64,000 nt of DNA, taken from Linnemannia schmuckeri. Lineage: Eukaryota; Mortierellomycota; Mortierellomycetes; Mortierellales; Mortierellaceae. Location of the stretch: the NCBI GenBank assembly GCA_029449235.1, contig JANATG010000015.1:868001-932000 (forward strand). Reading direction: 5' to 3'. The position numbers and the translations under genes were made by a program. The notes under the pieces were generated by a model. The model was given only the letters and a program-made list of their open reading frames with translations. It made no database searches and had not been told where the DNA came from. This document shows positions 1-12,454 of this stretch, in pieces (the stretch's first letter is position 1; each line of letters begins with the position of its first letter).

Positions 1-1820
1 AGATCATTTATTATGTTTTAGAACAATGGATCAATCATTGATCATACGAGAGTTTTTTTTTCTGACATGTTTTACGTTATCAGTCGTCAATGGTCATGTC
101 ACGGATCAGCTCCCTCCAGATCGGTAAGACTGGTACTCCTTTTTAATCATCCATCCATTGTCAAAAAAAAAAAGCTTCTTGTAGTTATGCTTGCTCGTAC
201 CACACTTATGGTTACCATCATCACTCATGTCTTTCATTTTCGTTACCCTGCTTGGTAGTTGTTTCTCATTTCAAAGAAATGATCCCCTCCCGGAACTTGA
301 CCCTGGACTGACTCTCGTTTGTAATAAAATTGGCGCTTGGATAGGGTGGAGTTTTACGGCCGGATAAAAGAATTCCAATTGGGTGGTCTACCCACCAACC
401 ATTCGTGAACAATGACAAAAGATAAAATATCTGTGAGAACGAAGTCAAAACAGTCTTTTTTCTTTTATTCTTTTTTCCGTGATCATTTGCAAATCATTAC
501 CGATCCCACACCAAGAGGATAACGAAAAAAAAAAAGTAAAAGAACGAAAGAACAACAAACAAAAGCCTAACATAGTCCTTTCTCTCTTCTCATCCTTTCT
601 CTCATTAGTTTGATTCCATGAAAAAGCGGTGCTTTTGATTTCCCTTTACCCATTTTCCCCTTCCTTCAATCTATCTCTACTTATCCTTCTTTCATTTTGG
701 AGCGTTTAGTCCTGAAACCACCGCCTCCATTTTTTCTCCTTCTTGTCGTTCCTCTACAATTTTCTTGGCTGTCCAATTTCATTTCTTCTTTTCTTCCCGT
801 TTCCATTGCATCATGGGTTTTTGAGTGGAACTCCAGAAAGGATGGCGATGGGTCGTCGTTGGTGCAGAATCGAATAATAATAACAAAAATCAAGTCAGAA
901 CAGAAGGAAACTGCTATTTAATTAATCGTTGCTACTGGACGTTACTCCTACGAACGATGAGAATACTGTAGTTACTGTTGCGAATAACATTTTGTTGTAG
1001 ACTGCAACCACTCTCACCGCCCTACCTTGCCTTTTTTTTGTACTCAGTCTGGCGATTCGAATGGATGAAGGGGTTATATCGAATTAAATTGATCAACGAG
1101 GTAGATTGACTTCCCCTGAGTATTCGTTTATTTTTTGTCTTTAAGAAAAAAGGGTTGGGTTAATGGAATAAGTCATTAGCCTGCCGGTCATTATCAGTCA
1201 TTATCAATATGTGTCGATCGGAAGTGAAGGGAAAAGAGGGCAGACCCTTGTTATTCTGTGGAAGAATGATTAGCATCGTCCGTGGTCCTTGCTTTCGAAT
1301 GAGTTACATTCCCTCGTACACAGTTTTGTTGTTTATCGGAAAATAGACAGCCGATCGACCCTTTCAGCCAATCGACAATCGACTTTCTCCAGACAAATAA
1401 AAGAGATAAAGAGAGTGTCGACAACGACATACTTACAAAGTAAAGCCTTTGAACCTGAATCACCTCACCCACAAGGACATGGATGGCAATTCGTGGATTG
1501 AGAGTGAAGAGAGATTGTAATTTTGAAGGAATGATGAATGAAAAAGGAATAACATAAAAAAATCATTGCTGCTCTCGGCTCTTTATTTTGCTTGGGTGGG
1601 GGTAAGAAAGATAGCGTGGTCGTGGTTTAAGAAGGAAAATAAAAACTTAAAATAAACACGCACACAAACAAACCGAAAATATCCCCTCGCCTCTCGCTGT
1701 CTATCTGCCTCCTTCTCGCCCTTCGCCTCCGGACACAGGAGCACAAAGGAAAGAAAAAAAGGTGTAAAAAAAAAAAAAAAACCAAAAAGGAAGAACGTAT
1801 TGCCAGAATCTAGTCGAGCC

Positions 1821-1854
<34 letters not shown>

Positions 1855-2885
1855 GGATTCTCCTCATCTCTTAAAAAAATTACAGGTACACACGCAAACA
1901 AATCGACAAAAAGGGCACTAGCATACGAGGGTGGTGCGAAAATGGGAGAGAAAGAAGCAAACACAGGGTCGAGATGAAGAGGAAAGAAGAGGGTTAGATG
2001 GTTTAAAGAATAACACATCCACAAATATACAATGATACATACACTCTTCGACCAACAGAGACATCAACAAAAAACCTTTATTTTTGACATGAGCAAGAAA
2101 AGAAAACACAAATCATTAAGAGATGTCAAGAGACGCTGAGAATGTTGATCGGAAGACCCAAAGAAGCGCACTCACATTGACCCTATCAACCAAGCATCAC
2201 TATTGTGTTCTTCATTGTACCCCACAAAGCTTACCATCTGCTCCAGAGACAAATTAGATGTTAAACCATGATTGATGGACCACGACCTTTCTATTATTAC
2301 TTTGACACCAGATAATGATTTCCTGATCGAACATCCTCCATGGAAACGGGAGTTGACTCTCATCGAGAACAGACATACTTAATGTTGACAACGGAGACCA
2401 AAGCGAAGGGAGCCAAGATGAAGAGAGCGTGTTATGGTGTTAGGTCTGGCACAAAAAATAAGGCAATCAGTCAGGATGTCAGTCAACAAGGGAAGATGAG
2501 AAAAATGCACTCACTCAAATAACAAAAAAAGTTTATTTGAGACACACGAACCAAAACCCTAGGGCCCGTCCGGCAAACGTTTAGCCATTGAACGAGCGAG
2601 TGAGAAGAGAGGAGTGTCGGGGGGGCAAAGTGAAATAGCCATGGGCTCCAAGCCACTCTCTCAACCATCATTATTAACAGCCACACCCGTCTCAATACAG
2701 TAATATACTCAAAACTTGTTTGTAAAAGACTAATTCAATTGTCGCTGTTTTGTGCTCAGAACCCGATTTCTTTTTTTTTTTTTCTTTTCATTAGAAATCA
2801 ATTGGAACTGGGCAGCCCGTCTGCCTGTCCATCCGTCCGTTCTGTTCTTGTCTTGTCTGAGACGGACGATGACGACGAGGGAAAA

Positions 2886-2921
<36 letters not shown>

Positions 2922-4157
2922 AGCAAAGCAACGCACCAGAAGGAAAGGAAAAAAAAAAATGACTGAGTGTGTGAGAGGAGGGGACAGACAATAACACTCA
3001 CATCATACACATACGCATCATAGGCACAATTATTACGATAAAGAAAATAAAGTATTAGAATACTAATCAATTTAATAACTGTCATATATATATGTAATAG
3101 TAGTAACATTCCATTCAATCCAGACACTAGTCAATGCGAGTGCAAGAAGAACAACGAACGAAACGAACGAGACGATACGACGACGACGATGTATGTGTGT
3201 TTGACCCCAACCTCATTTATCCTTCATTCAGCCTGTGTTCAATAACCATAAAAAAACCAGATTTGCGGCTTTCAGCCATCATCATCATAACTCCCCTCAA
3301 CTCCAATTATCTCTTATAAAAGAGAGTGTCTCTCGCCTTCATTTTTCCTGAACACTTCCATCGCCCTCTCTTTTCTCTGATATTTTTATCACTCCTTTCT
3401 CCTTCTCTCTCTCGCACATCTTGTCTCATCACCTTTTGAGGGATATCCATCATCCACCACCATTCTCACTCTCACTCTCACTCTCACTGTCATCCATACC
3501 CTTCAACCTCACTCTACTCCTCACTCCTCTTCCTTCACCCAACTCTTCTTCTCAAACACTCCCCACTCTGCCCCACCTCCTCTTGCGTTTTCAACAAACA
3601 AAAAAAAAAAAAAAAAAAATTCTTTTTTGCTCTTCCAGCAAACAGCAGCAAAGTTTTTCTTTCCTTTTTCAATCACACTTCTTGGCTCAAACTACAGTCA
3701 AACTCGTTTTCTTTCTTCCATTTTCCTTTCGCTTCTCGTCTACTTCTGCCTCGATCGCCTTTCTCCCTCTTCTCTCTGTCATACGTACTCCTCTCGTCTC
3801 TCTTCCTTTTCTCTATAACCTCGACTGCGCTCTATCAGTCCCCTCTCCCCTTCTTCATTCGCCGTGTCTGTCTTTATATAAAAGCCGCAGCCCCGCCTCT
3901 CCCCCATTTCAGACCATTACCACCACCTCCACTTACAATCATCACACACACACAAAAAATTTCTTGATTCATTTAAACTCTTTCGGAACCATATCTCCCG
4001 CACTCTTTCCATCCCATCTCTTCTATCACCGAATTTTACCTCTTTTTTTCTTTCTCTCTCACTTCTTCTATTTCACGTCTTTCTTTCTTTCTTTCTTTTA
4101 CCCCAACCCACAACTATTCCCACCATTCCACCCTTTCCCCCATACCACCATCCTACA
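1..4157. other. Gene-free region and pyrimidine-rich leader
   Basis: I see no supportable gene in this 4.1 kb. It holds several homopolymers: A29 at 1821-1849, A31 at 2888-2918 and A20 at 3600-3619. From about 3360 to the WOPR start codon the + strand becomes strongly C+T rich, with short CTCACT repeats near 3465 and a TTTC repeat at about 4080-4098. This looks like the promoter and long 5' leader of the downstream gene. Open frames here encode only Ser/Leu/Phe-rich low-complexity peptides that follow the base composition. Confidence 0.6.
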
Positions 4158-5991
4158 ATGGATCCCAACTCGATGGAGACCTACTTCGGTCTCATCAAGA
4201 CCCCCCACGACGCACTCATCATCTTTGAAGGCAAGTATATCTACCATTACTCTCTCGATCCACCCCGGTGATTTCCTTTGCCTTCTTTGCACACAATCCT
4301 ATCCTATCCACCCATCCATGACATTGTATATACGTTCTGGAATCAAACAGAACAAGGAAGGAAAAAGGACGCTAGCCGATCCTCATCTTCCCTACAGCTT
4401 TTGACAATTTGGTTTTGCGCAACAACAGCATCTATGGCAAAAAAGAATAACCCACATCTGCTTGCACCCTGAACAAAAAAGATGAATAATAAACAAACGA
4501 AAAAAAGAGAAAAAAAATCCCCTCACATTGTTCCACCAAGTTCTGGGTCGTCTCTTTTTCTCTTCACATCCCTTTTTTCATATCCTATTGCCACATCCAT
4601 ATGACAACCTTACCCAAAGCACCAAGAAAGGAATAATCCTCCGACGTTGCTGATATCACCCAAAGCATTATTACTAACTAACCATAATTCATCCATGCCA
4701 ATATTAAACAGCTTGCCACCTGGGAATTATCTCGCGAGTCCATCGACGTCTGTCCGACATCGAGCGTCAGTCTGTTCGCTCCGGCTCCGTTTACTGCTTT
4801 GACGAGCGTGAGGCCGGAATGAGGCGCTGGACGGATGGCAAATCCTGGAGCCCGAGCAGGGTCACGGGCAGTTTCTTGACCTATCGTGAGCTCGACGACT
4901 CTCCAAATCCAGCCGCCACCGGCGCGGCAAAGACGGTCTACCGGCCCGATGGTTTGCTCAAGCAGTCCTTTTCGATTACCACCTCGGACAACAAGAAGCT
5001 CCATCTCATCTCCTACTACACCAACGAGGATGTTGCCTCCGAGCGTCTCTTCGAGACCCCCTCGCGCGACCCTCGCTTTGCAAACATTGTTATCCCCAAG
5101 GGCATCTATCCCGAGACCTCCTCGCATGCCGCCGGTCTTGCCGCTCCTTCTTCGGGTGCTACGTCTGATTCTGCTTCAGCCACATCAACCCATCACTCTA
5201 GCCCATCTCCTCCTACGCCCCATCGCTCAAGGCATCGCCCTCATCACCGCGCCTTCCAAAATAATAATAACAAAGATGACGCCGAGCACCTTCGCCGCAT
5301 TGACACCATGGCTGGACACCGCCGGACGCACTCTGGTTCCCTCAGTGTCATGAGCCGCTACTCCCCCATCCAAACCAGCAACGACAACTTGCACGGCCTT
5401 GGCTCTCGGTCTCGGTCGAATAGCCACAATGTCGGTGGTTACTCTGCCGCACCTTATTACGGACCCTATAGCGGTGTTGGCCCTAGTCCTGAGAAGCGCT
5501 ATAAGTCCTCCAGCCCAACTGCAGGTTCCTCCTTTCCTACACCGCCTCCCAATGCATACTCTCCCACCACCTCGTGGGCCTCTGAGGATGAGCAGCCCAT
5601 GATTGTCGACACTGTCACGCCTGAGTCCCTGGTGGACATGCGCCGTGAAGAGTTGATGATTCCACCCCTGCGCGATGCGCCCCACCATCAAAACCAGCTT
5701 CCTCTGTTGACCACGAGCTTTGACCACAACCACAAGGTTGCCGGTTTTGGAGCTCACCGAGGCAGTGGGCCCGATAGCAACAACGAGATGGAGCCTTATT
5801 CCCCCGCGGTCTCGTCTGCCACCATCGGGTCGTCGCACGAGCAGGACTCGTTGTCGGTTCTGGCCAACCTTGCCACAGATACTATGTTGCTGCCCAAGTT
5901 GGAACCCAAAGAGATGTCGTCCCGTGACAGAGTCCGTTGGGTTGAGGACGATCGTCAACTCCGTGCCCTCTCGTCCATGCTCCGCCTCTAA
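4158..5991 (+). CDS. WOPR-domain transcription regulator (Gti1/Pac2 family)
   Basis: Two exons, 4158-4230 and 4712-5991, give about 450 residues. The N-terminal ~130 residues are a WOPR DNA-binding domain. Exon 1 supplies TYFGLI-like and DALIIFEA motifs; exon 2 continues with C-x9-RRLSDIER, the SGSVYCFDE block and the WTDGKSWSPSR signature followed by FLTYREL. This is the family of Wor1, Ryp1, Sge1, Gti1 and Pac2, nuclear master regulators of morphology, sporulation and nutrient responses. The rest is Ser/Pro/His-rich with no recognised domain. The start is the first ATG in frame with the domain and lies just after the pyrimidine-rich leader. The only intron (481 nt) seems to use a GC donor: joining GAAG to CTTGCC restores the conserved FEAC junction. 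The family call is secure; the target genes are unknown. Confidence 0.93.
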
Positions 5992-7045
5992 GCGCCTTCT
6001 CTTTCTCCCACTCTTCGAGTACCCTACCCCTTTCACTTGCAAATAGCCTCTCCTTTCTTTTTAACCTCTTGCATGTATTTCTATCTCGTTTTCTTTTCGT
6101 TTTCTTTTTTCTTCTTTTGTGTTCTGTACCATAATCTTCTTCAAGCCTTCCTCGGGATGCTCTCTACACACACTCTACACTTGTACGATATCATTGCCTC
6201 TCTCCTCGTTAAACTTGAAAAAATAAAAAAAAAATAAAAAAAAAAAACTTTCATTCAATCGAAACAACTTGTTGCACAAGAAACAGATCAGCGCGAATTT
6301 GGGACGCGTTTTGTTGTGCTTTTTTTTGCGAGCCCATGCCAAATATCGTGAACCCAAAATGGACCCTTGTGCACGATATGGTGTTCGAGTTGTTTAATCG
6401 CTGCAAGGAAAAAAAGAAACAAATAACAAGCCACAGAGAAAGGGAAGAGAAAAAACAGTTGAAGGTTGAAACATAGTCCGAAGGTAGCTAACCACCTAGC
6501 TAGTTAATGACGTAGCGACTGCCCGAGACAGGCAGCAGACCCGGCTCCATACTCTGCAAAAGCAATTGCCCTCAATCCACGCCGAGCCGTAGACACAGAA
6601 CAACTGTCTCTTCTCTGCTGACAATCCCATTACCTTGATACTCGTCTAGACTTAAAGGGAAAAGTGAAGGACACATAAAAATGATTAGAAGAGTCTCTAT
6701 ACCTTCATATGAAGCTCTCTTCAAGAACAATCAGTGAGAGATAGAAGAAGGGAGAGAGAAAGTGGAAACTTACTCCAGTAGGAAGAGACTTATCCAACGG
6801 AAAACAAGCCCTCAACCCTTCAGCAGTCCTCGGCTCAATTGGACATTGACTCCCGCACTATGCACTCCATTATTCCCAGGTACCAACTTCAAACTTTCAT
6901 ACAAATCAAAAGTCCTGTCAAACACCGTAAAAAAGAACTATGTCACCACCACCCTGACAACCGCACCCCTGGAGGAATAAAATGATCACGCCAAGCCAGC
7001 AGTGACAAAAAACGAATTGGTATTATTAAAAACTACGCGATAAAT
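5992..7045. other. Convergent intergenic region
   Basis: This is the 3' flank of the WOPR gene and of the converging SANT-like gene. The proximal part is T-rich and A-rich, with A-rich blocks near 6220-6247 that could serve as polyadenylation regions. No open frame looks protein-like and I found no RNA gene. Confidence 0.5.
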
Positions 7046-9070
7046 TTACTGGTGGTTCATTTGCTGCATCTTCCATTCCAGCCGCCGATTCTCGAGCGCA
7101 AGCCGTTCGCGCTCCAGGGCAACTTTATCCACCTCAATTTTGACTCGCTGCTCCTCCAAAGCAACCAACCTCATCAAGTACGCCCGATCGTCAGCGTTCA
7201 GTTGACTTAGTTGCAAGAACCCGCCAGCAGCTCCAAAGCCGGTCGAGATCATCGACATCCCTCCAAACCCCCCTCCTCCTCCTCCACCTCCTCCATTCCC
7301 ACTTGTCCCTGAACCAAATCCCAGCCCAGCGTTATTATTGCTGTTATTATTGTTTCCGTACCGCTGGTGCTGACCGCCACCGTTGTTCGACCCCTTGTTC
7401 CGCATGGACGACGACTTTGACGACTGGCCATTGTTGTCTGACATTATCTGCTTCGAATTCTTGCTCTTGCGGTACCCGCCGCTGCCACCACCACTGCTGC
7501 TCGAGGCTCCCTTTTGGAACGATAACAAAGTTGAGGCTTCCATCTGTGACGCCGGGCTAACTCCATCCAGATCGTGCTCAAAGTTGTTGTTGTCATAGGC
7601 GTTGTCAAAGGCGTCCTGAGTGTTCTGGAACCCATTATCCCCACCAACATCGTCATCATCATCGTCGTCGTCATCGATATTGTTATGGTCGTCCTGGTCA
7701 TCGCCACCGTCATCATCATTGTCGTCGCCAAAATCGTGGACGCTGTGGATCTCTGGAAAGCCGTGGTTATGGCTATTGCTGCTGAGGCCCGACAGTCCTG
7801 AAAGATCGTTGCTCGTGAACCCAGATCCGACGCCGTGTCCCAAGACTCCCATCATGGTGCGCCCACTGTTGACTTGCTGCTGCTGCTGTTGCTGCGACTG
7901 CTGCTGAGTGTATGTTGACATGGTCGCAGTTGTCGTTGTCGCAGTAGTTGGCTGCTTGGCTGCGGATCGGAGTCGTTTGGTATTAGGCAATACTGAGGTC
8001 TGTGACGCGTTAGTGTTGGTTGTCGTGTTGGATAAGTTTTGGCGTTGGAGTGCCTCAAACGAGGCAGTTGATACAGGCGCTGGCTGCTGCTGCTGCTGCT
8101 GCTGTTGTTGTTGCGCTTGAGCCTCAGCAACAGTGGTATTGTTAACTCGTCTCTTCCGTGATCCTACTACTTGCTTGCCCTTCTTGTCCACCTTGGCAGC
8201 TCCAGCCGTCGAGTTGGGTGTAGCGAAGAGGTTTGTCGAAGCCGAGGCTGAAGCTGAGTTCTGGTGTGAACTAGAGTGCATCCCTCCCATAGTTGTTGGT
8301 AGCAAAAGTGCAGATGCAGCAAGTAGTTCTGAGGCTGCCTGTTGACTGGTGAGGTGTTGGTGATGATGCTGTTGGTAATGGTCCTGTTGCTGGTGGTGCT
8401 GCTGATGATGCTGTTGGTGGTGATGATGTTGGAGGTGACCGGTATGGCTCAGCAAGGGTGAGTCATTCATGCCCTGATTTCCTGACGCCCGTCCAAGTAC
8501 TTGTCCTGGGGTCATTAGACTGGATCCCGGTGCAGAGCCGGTCACATGGCTCATCAGTTCGCTCGAGCCAGGAATCCCCGACGCAGATACAGCAGGCGAC
8601 AGATTCGAGATGGGATCGTCCGAGTTCGAAGGCGAATCTCCCCCTGCTCCTGCTCCTGCTCCAGCTCCAGACCCCGCACCGACTCCAGCCTCGACCGCCG
8701 CGGCAATCAAGTTCGGGTCGAGTCCCTTGCCCTGGAGTGCACTCAACCGTGCAACCAACTCGTTCTTGATCCGATCATCCTTGGATTCCAGTTTCTTGCC
8801 CCGGAGCTGCGGACTGGCCTGCATGGCGAGGTAGTCGGTAATCATCTTGTCACAGCGGGTGCGACAGGTCCTTGAGTGAGGGACTTTACCATCCGGACGG
8901 GGTTTGCACAGACTCTTGAACTCCTCGGCAATGTTGTTCCAGGCGACCATAATGGCTCCGTCACGGGTCGAGATGTTGTAAGGGCAGGGTGATGCTCGAA
9001 GGACGATATTTAAGAGCAAGATCTCGTCCTCTTTGTGGAATCGGAAACGTTGTTTCCTGTCGTCTTCCAT
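7046..9070 (-). CDS. SANT/Myb-like DNA-binding domain protein with coiled-coil tail
   Basis: A single uninterrupted 674-codon frame. Residues ~8-110 form a basic, Trp-containing helical domain (FHKEDEILLLNIVL, AWNNIAEEF, CRTRCDKMITDYL) that resembles the SANT/Myb-like or trihelix-type domains common in Mucoromycota regulators. The middle is extreme low complexity: Gly/Ala, a His/Gln block near residues 215-240, several poly-Gln runs, an Asp-only stretch, and Gly/Asn/Ser-rich segments. The C-terminal ~40 residues (LVALEEQRVKIEVDKVALERE and on) are a charged amphipathic coiled coil suited to dimerisation. Together this suggests a nuclear transcription factor; the target is unknown. The start is the only ATG before the domain. 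The middle region is rich in CAG/CAC triplet repeats and may vary in length between strains. Confidence 0.75.
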   Translation of the reverse strand: MEDDRKQRFRFHKEDEILLLNIVLRASPCPYNISTRDGAIMVAWNNIAEEFKSLCKPRPDGKVPHSRTCRTRCDKMITDYLAMQASPQLRGKKLESKDDRIKNELVARLSALQGKGLDPNLIAAAVEAGVGAGSGAGAGAGAGGDSPSNSDDPISNLSPAVSASGIPGSSELMSHVTGSAPGSSLMTPGQVLGRASGNQGMNDSPLLSHTGHLQHHHHQQHHQQHHQQQDHYQQHHHQHLTSQQAASELLAASALLLPTTMGGMHSSSHQNSASASASTNLFATPNSTAGAAKVDKKGKQVVGSRKRRVNNTTVAEAQAQQQQQQQQQQPAPVSTASFEALQRQNLSNTTTNTNASQTSVLPNTKRLRSAAKQPTTATTTTATMSTYTQQQSQQQQQQQVNSGRTMMGVLGHGVGSGFTSNDLSGLSGLSSNSHNHGFPEIHSVHDFGDDNDDDGGDDQDDHNNIDDDDDDDDDVGGDNGFQNTQDAFDNAYDNNNFEHDLDGVSPASQMEASTLLSFQKGASSSSGGGSGGYRKSKNSKQIMSDNNGQSSKSSSMRNKGSNNGGGQHQRYGNNNNSNNNAGLGFGSGTSGNGGGGGGGGGFGGMSMISTGFGAAGGFLQLSQLNADDRAYLMRLVALEEQRVKIEVDKVALERERLALENRRLEWKMQQMNHQ

Positions 9071-10129
9071 TTCTGATATGTTGGTGCGGCTGTAGTAGGG
9101 TCTGTGGCGGTGTATACAATGAGTAAAGGCGGGTGAGGCAAAGGGCTTGGTCTGAAATGTTTGGATGTTGACTAATCAAGAGATAAAAATAAGGGAAAAA
9201 GGTGGGCGGCAGGGTTAGTTATTTCATTTGGTATGGTTCTGTAGGATGTATGGATGTAACCTTACCAGCAAAGCATCGAATGGTTGATAATCGATTATGC
9301 GAATGAAGTAAAGTAGAAACACACGATATCATATAGCCTGAGACTCCAGATACGTTAACCGATTCCCCTCCTTGCTTTACTTAAGCCAACACACGCAAGG
9401 AAAAGAGAAATAAGCAAGTGCTATTGATTCCCCAGTTCTTCCTTTAACTCGATCGTTTGCTCGTTTTCTCATCGCTAATGGCAGTCGTACCTTGCAAAAG
9501 ATGAGATGAGCTCTTTTTAGAGGTGTTGGTTCCTGATGTAGTCCCGGTTTGTTAGCACAGTTCTTGGGAGGATGAGCGAGTGGGTTGTTGATGTAAGTGT
9601 ATGAGAGAGAAGAGGAACGGGAACTAAGTTGGGGAGCAGAGAGGATAAGATAACTAAAATTAACGTCACATGATGATTGATACGCGCCTCAAGCTCCTGG
9701 ACGATCTCTCATTCGCGATACGGTTGCTCAAAGCAAGCGAGAAAGGAAGACGTAGATGGAGAGAGTCATGGGTGATGCACTAAAAGGCGAGATACTAAGC
9801 CAACCAGAAAGAGACAAGAGACGTGTGAGTAGGAGTGCACATAGAAGGAGCCGGACCCAATGGAGCTGAAAAAGAATCAAGAAAGAAACAAAAAAATGTG
9901 CTCCAGAGGTTAAGGCCGTTACACAGCTTATGCAGTTTTCAGTTTTGGACAATCTTTTTACGTTCTTTTAAAACGACAGCTTTTTTTTTTTTTTTTTTTT
10001 TTTTGCTCTTTGTTTCTTTAAACAACTTACTTTTGGACCAAGCACCCCCATTCCTCATTCTCATACCCAGCAAAGCATACTCTCATCCACTTTCTTCCCT
10101 TATTTATAACAATAACAACAACAACAACG
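9071..10129. other. Divergent promoter region
   Basis: This 1.06 kb lies between the start codons of the SANT-like gene (-) and the Ngl2-like gene (+), so it should hold both promoters and leaders. A T24 tract at 9981-10004 and an AAC-rich leader (about 10110-10129) precede the Ngl2-like start. No coding sequence was recognised. Confidence 0.55.
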
Positions 10130-12185
10130 ATGTCGCGCCCTCAGAGAAGAATGATCTCCCTCCCCACCGCACACGAGTTGACAAAAGGACCAGACGCCAT
10201 TCGTCTCCACAAGAAGAGGGATCGCTTCTTCTTCATGACCTACAACGTAACGACACATAAATAATTTCTTCTTCTATAACCTATGAACTACGCACACATT
10301 GAAGCACATTTTGCCTCTTTTAATCACTAACTCTCTCTTTCTCTATCATCAATATCTGATCAATCTCTTCAACAGTTGCTGGCTCAAGCATTGGTCCGAA
10401 GAGACATGTTCCCCCACGCCACCCAAAAGGCCCTCCGCTGGAAGTTTCGCAAACAAAATATCCTCCAAGAGTTTCTCGGCTTTGCACCCGATCTGGCTTG
10501 CCTACAAGAGGTCGATTTCTGGGACGAGGTCTATCATCCTGCCCTTACCAAGGCCGGCTACGAGACTGCCTATTACAAAAACCAGAACAAAAAGCATGGT
10601 TGTGCCATCATCTGGCGCAAGACTCGCTTTGAAAAGGTCGAGCAAAAAACGCTGGAGTATGATGAGCATGGCCAGCCCACGTTTACCACAGGCAACATTG
10701 GTCTCATGGTCGCCTTGAAGCCGCTCAAGCAGGCTGCCAAGAACCCTGATCCCAATGCCGATATGGTCCTACCCGACGAGGACGACGACGAAGACAGCGG
10801 TGCTAATGGTCAAGACGTGGAGCTCCCTGGTGGAATCCTTGTCGCCACGGTAAGTGCTCATTCTGCGGCCGATACTATCCTCTCTGATGTTTTTACAGGC
10901 CTATAGAAAAAGCGTAAAGTTCAAACTAATGTATTTTACACTTTCGTTTACGATAGACCCATTTGTTCTGGAGACCCGATGGATCGTATGAGCGGCTCCG
11001 CCAAGCTTCAATCTTGCTGGACAAGATTCAAGAGTGGAACAAAGACCTGAACTACACCATTCTTCTCGGCGGAGGTAATTATTCTTCTGCCATTTCAACA
11101 CGACGCGCGTAACTCTGATGAACTTTTGATGTCTGTTCACGTAATAACAAACAAAAACTCGCACAATGATCGACTTTCAAATAGATTTCAACACAACTCC
11201 TCGAGATGCCGCGTACAGAGCCATGACGCGGAATGAGATGCCCCCACAGCAAGTCCCCAACCTGCAAAAGTGGCTCGAGGATGAGGTCGATCGCGTCCAG
11301 AAAGCAGAGGCTGACGCTGCCGAAGCTACTGAAGCTGCTGCAGCATTTGCCGCACAACAAGTGGAGACTCAACAAAACGGCGATTCTGTCAACCAATTGA
11401 CCGCTCAAACCGAGAACCTTGCTCTGGGAGCACCTGAGAATGAAGTTAGCAACGGTACCACTACGAGTGAACCCAAGAATGATCTCCCTTACCGAGCCCC
11501 ACCCACCGGCATCATCCTTCCCAAGCAAGCATCTGCAGCAGCAGTATCAGCGGCACCAGAAAAGGACACCGCCGATCTTCCCTATCGCGCGCCTCCTACT
11601 GGAATCATTCTGCCTAAGCAAGTCAATGGGACTACCAACGGCGATTCCGACTTGGACTTGGCTGCCTTGCCTCGGACGATGGTCGACCCCAAGACATTCA
11701 AGGACTCGATCGATCCTAAGCTCCAGCAACTGGCGGCCATCACCGCATCGGGCGAGGATGCACCCGTAGTTGCACCCCTGGAAGCCTTCACGCCCGCGCA
11801 AGACCTCAAGGCCGCGATCGAATCGCATCCACGCTGCATCAGCATCTATGGCCAGTACGAGACCCTCACAAAGGACGACCCTGCAGAGGTCAACGAAGCT
11901 GCTGCAGCTCAGACAGCCGCAACCGAATCTACCGCCTCAGCGCCACCTGCGGTCAGCACCCACGGTGAACCGACGTTCACCAACTTTGCGACCTGGTTTA
12001 AGGACACGCTCGACTATGTCTACTTGTATGACCAGCCCATCCCTGAATCGGGCGCTCGGTTGGTGCCCCTGAGATTGCTCGAGATTCCCGACAAGAGCTT
12101 CTTGGGACACGGCCTGCCCGACGAGAACTTTTCTAGTGACCATCTTTGCCTCATGGTCGAATTTGCCATCCTCCCTAGACCTTAG
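10130..12185 (+). CDS. Ngl2/Angel-like endonuclease/exonuclease/phosphatase-family nuclease
   Basis: Four exons: 10130-10246, 10376-10849, 10957-11074 and 11185-12185 (569 residues). The EEP fold motifs appear in order: MTYN-LLAQ (Asn39, across the first splice junction), the metal-binding Glu84 in CLQEVD, THLFWRPD, GGDFN (Asp237, Asn239, split by intron 3), and the terminal SSDH (Asp555, His556). Yeast Ngl2 trims the 3' end of 5.8S rRNA; Ccr4 and Angel relatives act on mRNA or tRNA-like ends. An insertion of roughly 200 residues (about 260-460), Ala/Gln/Thr rich, separates GGDFN from the CISIYGQYE segment. It contains a 16-residue motif twice (residues 336-351 and 367-382). The first intron lies inside the first catalytic motif, which supports the exon choice. 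The RNA substrate is inferred from the family only. Confidence 0.92.
11481..11621 (+). repeat. Duplicated 16-codon motif inside the Ngl2-like nuclease
   Basis: Codons at 11481-11528 and 11574-11621 encode the same 16 residues (DLPYRAPPTGIILPKQ). Of the 16 codons, 12 differ between the copies and every difference is synonymous. The linker between them is Ala/Ser-rich and unconserved. The pattern points to an old duplication kept by selection on the protein sequence, as expected for a short docking motif. Confidence 0.9.
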
Positions 12186-12454
12186 ATTATTTTTTTGTTT
12201 TGTACAATATATCCTGAATTTCTTTTTTTCTCTCTTCGATCCTTATGAATAACAAGTGTCCTGACAGTAGAGCGTGGGCGTGAAAGCAAAGGTTGAGAAA
12301 AAAAGAGACTGACAACATTTTATTACAACATTTAAGCGGATGATCTAAGAGAAGGCATAAAGGGAGATAAGGCAGTAAGTTAGTAGTTGAAATAGCATCT
12401 CTAGAGCATCAGCAAAAGCCAATGGCGTCTTATCTCCATTGCAAACAAAGATTT

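Noticed and set aside
1583..2024. Minus-strand frames of 94 and 107 codons
   Set aside because: They read through the A29 tract as poly-Phe/Lys and have no protein-like segment.
3421..4404. 327-codon open frame on + strand
   Set aside because: It is Ser/Leu/Phe/Pro low complexity produced by the pyrimidine-rich leader, overlaps the WOPR first exon in another frame, and has no domain.
5227..6042. 271-codon frame antisense to WOPR exon 2
   Set aside because: It is a shadow of the C-biased coding strand; no domain or independent splice support.
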